A stretch of 64,000 bases of DNA from Dehalococcoidia bacterium (GTDB lineage Bacteria; Chloroflexota; Dehalococcoidia; Tepidiformales; Tepidiformaceae). The notes below the pieces were generated by a model. That model was given only the letters and a program-made list of their open reading frames with translations, was not told where the DNA came from and did not search any database. Positions 46,500 to 52,871 of the stretch are shown in pieces (the stretch's first letter is position 1; each line of letters starts with the position of its first letter). Made by a program: the position numbers and the translations under genes. The stretch spans positions 124,001-188,000 of the forward strand of contig JADYYG010000043.1 in assembly GCA_020853755.1 (NCBI GenBank), written 5' to 3'.

Positions 46500-47875
46500 A
46501 GATCCTCTTCGCGTCGGCCGAAGTGGACCCGTTCTCGAAGGTCGGCGGACTCGCCGACGTAGCGGCTGCGCTCCCCCAGCGCCTGCTCGAAATTGGTCAT
46601 GACATCCGAGTGGTTTCCCCGGCGCACCGGAAGTCGATGCCGGCCCACGCAGCCAGCGAGGTCCATCGCTCCTACGTCGTGCCGCTCCCGGGGAAGGACC
46701 GCGAGGTCGACATTGCCACCGTGGGCGGAGCGGGCGGTGTGCCCGTCGACCTCGTCGCTGAGAGCCACTACTTCGACCGCCCGGGCGTCTATGGCGAAGC
46801 CGACGACCTGCTTCGCTACCAATTCTTCTGCCGCGCCGTCATCGAGATGCTCAAGCACGATGACTGGATCCCGGACATCATCCATATCAACGACTGGCAC
46901 ACGGCGCCGCTGGCCTTCGCCCTGCGCAACCTCTCGTGGAATCATCCCCGGCTGCGCGGCGTCGCCTCGGTCTTCACCATCCACAACCTCCGCTACCGCG
47001 GGCCGGATGAACTGAACGACTTCCTGGCCCAGGCCATCTACTACAGCGACATCGTCACAACGGTGAGCCCGACCTACGCCCGCGAGATCCTCACTCACGA
47101 ATACGGCGAAGGCCTCGAATCGCTGCTCTCTCTGCGCGGCGACGCGTTGCGCGGCATCCTCAACGGCCTCGACAGCGATCTCTTCAATCCGCGCACCGAC
47201 CCGCACGTCATGGAGCAGTACGACCTCGCCTCGCTCGAACTGCGCGACGTGAACCGCGCGGCGCTCCGGGCCGAACTGAAGCTCCCGGACCTCGACGGGC
47301 CTGTCCTTGCGATGGTCACCCGCCTGACGGAACAGAAGGGCATCGACCTCGTCCTCCGTGCGCTGCCGGAGATCATCGCCGCCCACGGACAACTCGTAGT
47401 CCTCGGCGATGGCGATCGCTGGTTGAAGGAGGAACTGGAGCGGCTCGAGGATGAGCACCGCAGCCACGTCCGGCTGGTGGCGCGCTTCGATGAAGGCCTC
47501 GCCCAGCGCATCTACGCGGGCTGCGACATCTTCCTGATGCCCTCGCGGTACGAGCCGTGCGGGCTCGGACAGCTCATCGCCATGCGCTACGGCGCCGTCC
47601 CCATCGGGCGCCGCACCGGCGGCCTCGCCGACACCATCCTCGACCTCGACGAGCACCCGGAAACAGGCACCGGCTTCCTCTTCGACCAGTTCAGCACGGT
47701 GGACTTCGCCGCCGCCTTCGAGCGTTCGGTTCGCGCCTTCCGTGACGAACCAACCTGGCTGCGGCTGCAGCAGAACGGGATGAGCCGCGACTACTCGTGG
47801 CGGGCCAGCGCCAACCAGTACGTCGACTCCTACATCGCCGCCCTTCGCGCCCGCGGCATCGTGCCGCTCGAATGA
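46496..47875 (+). CDS. glgA: Glycogen synthase (GT5)
   Basis: It elongates glycogen from ADP-glucose (or UDP-glucose in some groups). The 459-residue protein has the N-terminal ASAEVDPFSKVGGLADV with the sugar-nucleotide-binding K-x-G-G-L, HINDWHTAPL, and the C-terminal SRYEPCGLGQLIAMRYG with GLADT. ATG 46496 overlaps the preceding stop as ATGA, so all four glycogen genes are coupled or nearly so. Confidence 0.94.
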   Translation: MKILFASAEVDPFSKVGGLADVAAALPQRLLEIGHDIRVVSPAHRKSMPAHAASEVHRSYVVPLPGKDREVDIATVGGAGGVPVDLVAESHYFDRPGVYGEADDLLRYQFFCRAVIEMLKHDDWIPDIIHINDWHTAPLAFALRNLSWNHPRLRGVASVFTIHNLRYRGPDELNDFLAQAIYYSDIVTTVSPTYAREILTHEYGEGLESLLSLRGDALRGILNGLDSDLFNPRTDPHVMEQYDLASLELRDVNRAALRAELKLPDLDGPVLAMVTRLTEQKGIDLVLRALPEIIAAHGQLVVLGDGDRWLKEELERLEDEHRSHVRLVARFDEGLAQRIYAGCDIFLMPSRYEPCGLGQLIAMRYGAVPIGRRTGGLADTILDLDEHPETGTGFLFDQFSTVDFAAAFERSVRAFRDEPTWLRLQQNGMSRDYSWRASANQYVDSYIAALRARGIVPLE

Positions 47876-47897
47876 GCGCTGCTATGCTGGCCACTCG

Positions 47898-49322
47898 GTG
47901 AACACCATCCACATCGTCGGCCTCGGTCCGGGCGACCCGCGCCAGGTCACACTGGAAACGCGCGAATTGCTCGCCAGCGGCATCCCGGTCCTGTTGCGCA
48001 CACGCCACCACCCATCGGCCGAAGTGCTGGCGCCCGGCGCGCCAAACTGCGACGACCTCTACCGTAGCGGCGCCGACTTCGACTCTGTTTACGCCGCGGT
48101 AGCCGAACGGGCCTGCACGATGGCCGCGGCCAGCGACCTGATCTTCGCCGTGCCGGGGCACCCACTCTTCGCCGAGCGCGCGGTCTCACTGATTCTCGAT
48201 CGAGCCGCGGAGGCTGGCCTCGCTGCGCGCGTCTACCCGGCAGTGAGCTTCGTCGATGTCGCGGCCGCCGCGCTCAGGTTCGATTTCGCGACCGTCCAGG
48301 TGTGCGATGCGACCGCCTTCCGCTTCGATCCCCGCCGTCCGGCCCTGGTCCACCAGGTGTACGACCGCGACACGGTGACCGCGTTGAAGCTGGCCCTGCT
48401 CGACGTCCTCCCGGCTGCACACGAAGTAACGCTGCTGAGCGGCCTCGGCACGCCGGAAGAGCGCATCGTTCGCCTGCCTCTCGAGACGCTGGACCACCGG
48501 CCGTTCGGTTACCTCGACACGCTCTACGTCCCGGCGATCGACGCGCTCGACGACCTGCGGCGGATGGACGGACTTGTTGACGTGGTTGCGCGGCTGCATG
48601 CACCAGACGGCTGCCCATGGGACCGCGAGCAGACCCACGAGTCGCTGCGGCCGCACCTGCTCGAAGAATCGTACGAGGCCCTGGAAGCCATCGACCGCGA
48701 CGACCCGACGGCCCTCACCGAGGAACTCGGCGACGTGCTCCTCCAGGTCCTGATGCACGCAGAGGTCGGCGCCCGGAACGAGACGTTCGTGCTCGCCGAC
48801 GTGGTCGAGCACATTGCGCGCAAACTCATCAGCCGCCACCCGCACGTCTTCGGCGAGGGTTCAGCCTCGACGGCGGAAGAGGTCTACCAGAACTGGGAGC
48901 AGCTCAAGAAGAAGGAGAAGCCGCGCGACTCCATCCTCGACGGGGTCCCGCAGTCCCTCCCGGCGCTCGCGGCATCGCAATCGATCCAGGGGCGCGCGCG
49001 GCGTGTCGGTTTCGATTGGCCCGACATCGAAGGCCCACTCGACAAGCTCCGCGAGGAAATCGCCGAGTTCGCCCATGCGGACGGAGCGTCCGAACGTGCC
49101 GACGAGTTCGGCGACATCCTGTTCGTCCTCGTGAACATCGCGGACCACCTTGGGATCGAGGCGGAGCAAGCGCTGCGGGGCGCCAACACGAAGTTCCGGC
49201 GGCGTTTCGCGCACGTCGAGCGGTTGGCCGCGGACAGGGGACTCGACCTGCGAGACCTCGACCTCCCGGCGCTCGACGCACTCTGGGATGAAGCGAAAGC
49301 GGTTGAGCGAGTCGGGTTGTGA
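47898..49322 (+). CDS. mazG: MazG nucleotide pyrophosphohydrolase with N-terminal tetrapyrrole-methylase-like domain
   Basis: A 474-residue YabN-type fusion. Residues 1-220 resemble SAM-dependent tetrapyrrole methylases (IHIVGLGPGDPRQVTL, VPGHPLFAERA). Residues about 225-470 hold two MazG domains with E-E-x2-E ... E-x2-D metal motifs (EESYE/EELGD and REEIAE/DEFGD). MazG removes abnormal NTPs and can lower (p)ppGpp. The role of the methylase-like part is unknown. The start is GTG, 22 nt after glgA; a TATGCT hexamer lies 9 nt before it. Confidence 0.93.
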   Translation: MNTIHIVGLGPGDPRQVTLETRELLASGIPVLLRTRHHPSAEVLAPGAPNCDDLYRSGADFDSVYAAVAERACTMAAASDLIFAVPGHPLFAERAVSLILDRAAEAGLAARVYPAVSFVDVAAAALRFDFATVQVCDATAFRFDPRRPALVHQVYDRDTVTALKLALLDVLPAAHEVTLLSGLGTPEERIVRLPLETLDHRPFGYLDTLYVPAIDALDDLRRMDGLVDVVARLHAPDGCPWDREQTHESLRPHLLEESYEALEAIDRDDPTALTEELGDVLLQVLMHAEVGARNETFVLADVVEHIARKLISRHPHVFGEGSASTAEEVYQNWEQLKKKEKPRDSILDGVPQSLPALAASQSIQGRARRVGFDWPDIEGPLDKLREEIAEFAHADGASERADEFGDILFVLVNIADHLGIEAEQALRGANTKFRRRFAHVERLAADRGLDLRDLDLPALDALWDEAKAVERVGL

Positions 49323-49381
49323 GGCGGTTCGCTGCCGGGTAGGCTGTCTGTTGCAAGCAGCAACTTACCCAAGGAGTCACC

Positions 49382-50023
49382 GTGCCTTCTTCCACTGAAT
49401 CAGTCATCACGCTCGAACGCTTCACGAAGGGCAAGTCGTTCCAGCAGTACCTCGATAGCGGCATCCGGAACAAGGACCTCTTCGAAAACAACTACAACGG
49501 TCTCACCATTTCCGAGGCCCAGGCGAAGGCGCTCAAGGCGCTCGTTGCCCTGCCGAACGGCCCGCGCCGCGTCGTCGTCATCGGTGAGGACTGGTGCCCG
49601 GACGTCTACCGCGGCACGGGCGTCGCCCAGAAGATGGCCGAGGCGATGGGGATCGAGTTCCGCTTCTTCGAACGGGACCAGAACAAGGACATGATCGCCG
49701 AGTACCTCAAGGGCGGCGAGTTCGAGTCGATCCCGGTCTTCGTCTTTTATGACAAGGATCAGAAGGAGATCGTTCACTTCATCGAGCGTCCGCAGCTCGC
49801 CAACGAGCAGATTCACGTCACCCGGGACGTCATCGGCGATGTAAGCCCGGCTGCCATCGCTGCCCGCCTCGGCCACGAACCGTCCGAGGAAGAGCTTGCC
49901 GCCGAGCGCGCGAAGAGCCGCGAACGGTACCTCACATGGCAGCGCGAGAGCGCCGAATGGGCCAACTGGCGCGTCGCAACCGTCGATGAACTGATCTCGC
50001 TGATGCAGGCGAAGCTCAGCTAG
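49382..50023 (+). CDS. Thioredoxin-fold protein with a single active-site-position Cys
   Basis: A 213-residue protein of the thioredoxin_9/bacillithiol-related type. The thioredoxin loop position reads EDWCPDVYRG, so only one Cys is present instead of C-x2-C. SIPVFVFYDKD contains the conserved cis-Pro. An extended C-terminal helical part is rich in Glu, Arg and Trp. A one-Cys site suggests thiol transfer or binding rather than disulphide exchange. An AAGGAG site supports GTG 49382. A good terminator follows. Confidence 0.8.
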   Translation: MPSSTESVITLERFTKGKSFQQYLDSGIRNKDLFENNYNGLTISEAQAKALKALVALPNGPRRVVVIGEDWCPDVYRGTGVAQKMAEAMGIEFRFFERDQNKDMIAEYLKGGEFESIPVFVFYDKDQKEIVHFIERPQLANEQIHVTRDVIGDVSPAAIAARLGHEPSEEELAAERAKSRERYLTWQRESAEWANWRVATVDELISLMQAKLS

Positions 50024-50048
50024 CGGCTCACGCCCTTTCGAACCTGAG

Positions 50049-50077
50049 GGCCCCGTGCGTTAGCCGGGGCCTTTTTG
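50049..50077 (+). terminator. Rho-independent terminator of the thioredoxin-fold gene
   Basis: GGCCCCG-N9-CGGGGCC followed by TTTTT, 26 nt after the stop codon. Confidence 0.85.
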
Positions 50078-50113
50078 CTTGCATCGGCCGTTCCGGAACC
50101 CCAGACTCCCGCC

Positions 50114-50476
50114 GTGCGCATCACCCCGAGCCAACCACGCCCGGCCTGGCTCCAGGCAGCCGTGACCTTGCTCGCGCTCGTGCTGCTCATCGCGGTGTAC
50201 GTGGCGGTGATGCACGGACTCGTCGACTTCTCGAAGGTGGATGGGAAGCATGAGGCCAGCAAGCGGGACCTGGTGTACGTGTACATCCACGTGGGGCTGT
50301 TGCTCACTGCGGGGGCCATCGGCTTCGTCGCGGGAAAGTGGTTCAGCGGACTGGGCTTCGCCTTTGCGGTGCTGTTCCTCATTATGACGATGCTCCTGAC
50401 CACGGCAATCCAGCTTTCGAGCTACGAAATGGCCTGCCGCGGCCACAACGACCTGGTCCGCCACTGGCAGTGCTGA
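50114..50476 (+). CDS. Small membrane protein, unknown function
   Basis: A 120-residue protein with three hydrophobic segments (about 13-35, 55-75 and 78-100) and two Cys near the C-terminus (ACRGH, WQC). No family is recognised. GTG 50114 is preferred to a TTG at 50075 that lies inside the preceding terminator. It is convergent with a HAD gene. Confidence 0.6.
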   Translation: MRITPSQPRPAWLQAAVTLLALVLLIAVYVAVMHGLVDFSKVDGKHEASKRDLVYVYIHVGLLLTAGAIGFVAGKWFSGLGFAFAVLFLIMTMLLTTAIQLSSYEMACRGHNDLVRHWQC

Positions 50477-50493
50477 GCGCCGGTGGCAGCGGC

Positions 50494-51183
50494 TCAGTCG
50501 AGGAGCTTCAACAGGTCGTCGAGGGCCGCAATCACTCCCAGGGGGTTCGAGTCCGCCGGGTCTTCTTGCCGGAACTCGTGCGTGAGGACCGAACGCATGC
50601 CGAGCGCCTGCGGACCGCGCACATCCTCCCGCACGCGATCGCCAACGAAGAGCACATCCTTGGGAGCGACACCCAACTGCTCGAGCGCGGCGCGATAGAT
50701 GGCCGGGTTCGGCTTGCGTACGCGCTGCTCGACCGAGAACACGGCGGCCTCCGCGTGGTGGAGCAATTCGAACTCCCGGAGGCGGCGCCTCATCACCGCC
50801 GGCGCGGTCAGCGTGTTCGAGACAAATCCGATGGGCAGGCCAGCATCCCGGATGGCGCCCAGCACCGCCGAACGGTCGCGCGCCTCCCAGCGGGCGACGT
50901 CAGCCTCGCCCAGCAGGTGGTTGAGATGTTCCGCAGCCCTCGCAGCGAAGTCGCCGGACCCGAGGAACGGCCGGACCAGGTCCGCGATGGACGGCTCGTC
51001 GAGCTGCCCCGCCGCGTAGCCAGCCATCAGGCGCTCGCGGAGCGACTCGAGTGTGCGGAGTGCTTCGGTCTCTGCGTCTTCCAGGCCCTCCGCCGCGAGG
51101 AATGCCGCGAACGCATCCGTCACGTCAGGCATGGGCTTCAGCCGGAAGAGCGTGTCACCGAGGTCGAACAGGACCGCCTTCAT
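50494..51183 (-). CDS. HAD-superfamily hydrolase
   Basis: A 229-residue HAD phosphatase: motif I VLFDLGDTLFRL, motif II FVSNT, motif III Lys in RVRKPNP, motif IV FVGDRVREDV. Like the HAD gene at 40243-40989 it has D-x-G-D-T in motif I, and the two may be distant paralogues. ATG 51183 shares one base with the upstream stop (TGATG), so it is translated with the PPOX gene. The substrate is unknown. Confidence 0.86.
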   Translation of the reverse strand: MKAVLFDLGDTLFRLKPMPDVTDAFAAFLAAEGLEDAETEALRTLESLRERLMAGYAAGQLDEPSIADLVRPFLGSGDFAARAAEHLNHLLGEADVARWEARDRSAVLGAIRDAGLPIGFVSNTLTAPAVMRRRLREFELLHHAEAAVFSVEQRVRKPNPAIYRAALEQLGVAPKDVLFVGDRVREDVRGPQALGMRSVLTHEFRQEDPADSNPLGVIAALDDLLKLLD

Positions 51184-51611
51184 CACGCGAACCCCCATGG
51201 GCGAATGCGGGATGGAGCGATGCGCAGCATCACGCGCTCCGCCCCGGCAATGCGCTGCTCCATCTCTTCTGGCAGCGTGGGGCCGAGGTATCGTTCGGCG
51301 ATCGCCCGCATCGACCGGCGAGCGGGGTCTTCGATGACCTCTGCGATTCCTTCGATGGCTACTCCTCGGTACGGGCGTTCCCGGGTGTCGACGATGAAGG
51401 AGACGCGCGCATCGTTCCGGGCGTTGCGCGCCTTCGGCCGGGAAGCCGGAGTGGAGATGATGATGGCATCGCCTTCAAGCGCGAACCAAACCGCCGACGT
51501 CCGAGGCGCCCCATCGGGCTTGAGCGTCGAGAGGACGCCGGGCCACCTCGCGCCAGTCAGGAATTCGCGGATCTCCGGGGTCATCTCGCGCAGCACAGGC
51601 AATTCTGGCAC
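51183..51611 (-). CDS. PPOX-class (pyridoxamine 5'-phosphate oxidase-like) flavin/F420-binding protein
   Basis: A 142-residue split-barrel protein: FLTGARWPGVLSTLKPDGAP, then SAVWFALEGDAIIIST, RNDARVSFIVD and RGVAIEGIAEV. This is the F420- or flavin-dependent PPOX family, with actinobacterial F420-binding relatives. The reaction is unknown. The start is GTG 51611. It forms a two-gene operon with the HAD gene. Confidence 0.82.
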   Translation of the reverse strand: MPELPVLREMTPEIREFLTGARWPGVLSTLKPDGAPRTSAVWFALEGDAIIISTPASRPKARNARNDARVSFIVDTRERPYRGVAIEGIAEVIEDPARRSMRAIAERYLGPTLPEEMEQRIAGAERVMLRIAPSRIRPWGFA

Positions 51612-51664
51612 GGCTCTAGAGCGGAGTCATGGCAGGGATGCGCAGAGTCGGGTTTCATAGGGGG

Positions 51665-52177
51665 ATGACACAACGGCCTTCCCCCGCTGAATACGTGCCT
51701 TACTTCGCGACCTACGTGGACGACGCCGAGGATGACCCGGGCAGTCAACTCACGATCCAGGCCGGCGAAATCGCTGCCTTCGGACAGGTTGATGAGGCCG
51801 CCGCTGCTGCCCGCCCGGCGCCCGGCGAGTGGTCGCTCAAAGAGGTGCTCGTCCACCTCAGCGACTTCGAGCGGATGTTCACCTACCGCGCGCTCCGCTT
51901 CTCGCGAGGCGATGCCACACCTGTGGAGGCCTTCGAACAGGATCCGTATGTCGCCGCCTCGGAGGCGAACGAAAGGCCGCTCGAGAGCATCATCGGCGAA
52001 CTCCTGGCGTTGCGGGCTGCCACGATTCTCTTCTTCGAGTCCCTGTCCGAGGCGATGCTCTCCCGGGGCGGGATGGCGGGCGGGAACCCTGTGACGGTGC
52101 GCGCGCTGTGGTTCATCATCGCCGGGCACTGCGAAGGGCACCTCCGAGACCTCCGCGCCCGCTTCGGCGAGGTCTGA
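51665..52177 (+). CDS. DinB-family protein
   Basis: A 170-residue four-helix-bundle protein of the DinB/YfiT superfamily. The metal-ligand histidines are in VLVHLSDFERMF and IAGHCEGHLRDLR, with PGEWSLKEV before the first. Family members are thiol-dependent transferases or metal-binding proteins; the substrate here is unknown. A GGGGG run directly precedes the ATG. Confidence 0.82.
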   Translation: MTQRPSPAEYVPYFATYVDDAEDDPGSQLTIQAGEIAAFGQVDEAAAAARPAPGEWSLKEVLVHLSDFERMFTYRALRFSRGDATPVEAFEQDPYVAASEANERPLESIIGELLALRAATILFFESLSEAMLSRGGMAGGNPVTVRALWFIIAGHCEGHLRDLRARFGEV

Positions 52178-52186
52178 CTCAACTGC

Positions 52187-52221
52187 TTGTGTTTGTAGTC
52201 ACAATCGCCACTTGTTAGACT
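52187..52221 (+). promoter_or_regulatory. nuoI promoter with CRP-like operator; leaderless start
   Basis: TTGTAG (52193-52198) and TAGACT (52216-52221) are 17 bp apart, and TAGACT ends 6 nt before ATG 52228. Over the -35 lies TTGTGT-N6-TCACAA (52187-52204), 11 of 12 to the CRP-type palindrome TTGTGA-N6-TCACAA. There is no ribosome site. Confidence 0.55.
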
Positions 52222-52227
52222 CCCCGC

Positions 52228-52701
52228 ATGGCATACGGCAGCGGCATCGCGAAGGGCATGAGCCTCACCCTCAAGAGCATGTTCCGTCCGGTGGCGACGG
52301 TGGAGTACCCGGACGAGGTTCGTCCCATCCCGGTGTACGCCCGCACGAATCTGCTCTGGTTCGAAGAGCGGTGCACCGGCTGCTCCACCTGCGCCCAGGC
52401 CTGTCCCGACGGCTGCATCCTCGTCGCCACCAGCCAGGATGCCGAAGGCCGCCGCAATGTCGACCGCTACGAGATCGACTTCCGCATCTGCATGTATTGC
52501 GGCCTCTGCACTGAGGCGTGCCCCTACGAGGCGATCCAGCCCGGCGGCCCGATGGACGACGCTGTCTACCGGTTCGACGAGATGTACCGCGACAAGCATG
52601 CCCTGACGCGTGTTTCGCAGAAGTTCCTCCAGGGCAACGCGAACACCTACCCGAACGGGATGAAGGCGCCCGGCCCCGAGGCCGACTTCCACCGGCTCTA
52701 G
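52228..52701 (+). CDS. nuoI: NADH-quinone oxidoreductase subunit I (NuoI)
   Basis: The 2x[4Fe-4S] subunit that passes electrons toward quinone in complex I. The 157-residue protein has two clusters: CTGCSTCAQACPDGC and CMYCGLCTEACPYEA. Its N-terminal amphipathic helix is short. No other complex I membrane subunit is adjacent; the next gene is a NuoG-like subunit with its own promoter. The rest of complex I must lie elsewhere, or this pair serves a partial complex. Confidence 0.9.
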   Translation: MAYGSGIAKGMSLTLKSMFRPVATVEYPDEVRPIPVYARTNLLWFEERCTGCSTCAQACPDGCILVATSQDAEGRRNVDRYEIDFRICMYCGLCTEACPYEAIQPGGPMDDAVYRFDEMYRDKHALTRVSQKFLQGNANTYPNGMKAPGPEADFHRL

Positions 52702-52776
52702 GCCGGCCCGCGCTTCCTCAACCTCCAAATTGATGACAGTTCTTCGGGCGCGCCATCTGCGGCGTCCCGTGTCATT

Positions 52777-52805
52777 CGTGTTCCAAATCACAATCCGCTA
52801 GACTT
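52777..52805 (+). promoter_or_regulatory. nuoG promoter region with CRP-like operator
   Basis: TCGTGT-N6-TCACAA (52777-52794) matches TTGTGA-N6-TCACAA at 10 of 12. It shares GTGTT-N5-TCACAATC exactly with the nuoI site. A TAGACT -10 at 52800-52805 follows; no good -35 is visible. The transcript would have a leader of about 60 nt. Confidence 0.45.
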
Positions 52806-52871
52806 CCTCCCGAACAACTTCGCCGCTGAGCACCGTTTCGCTGTGCCCCGGGGCGTTCGCTGCAGGTAGCT

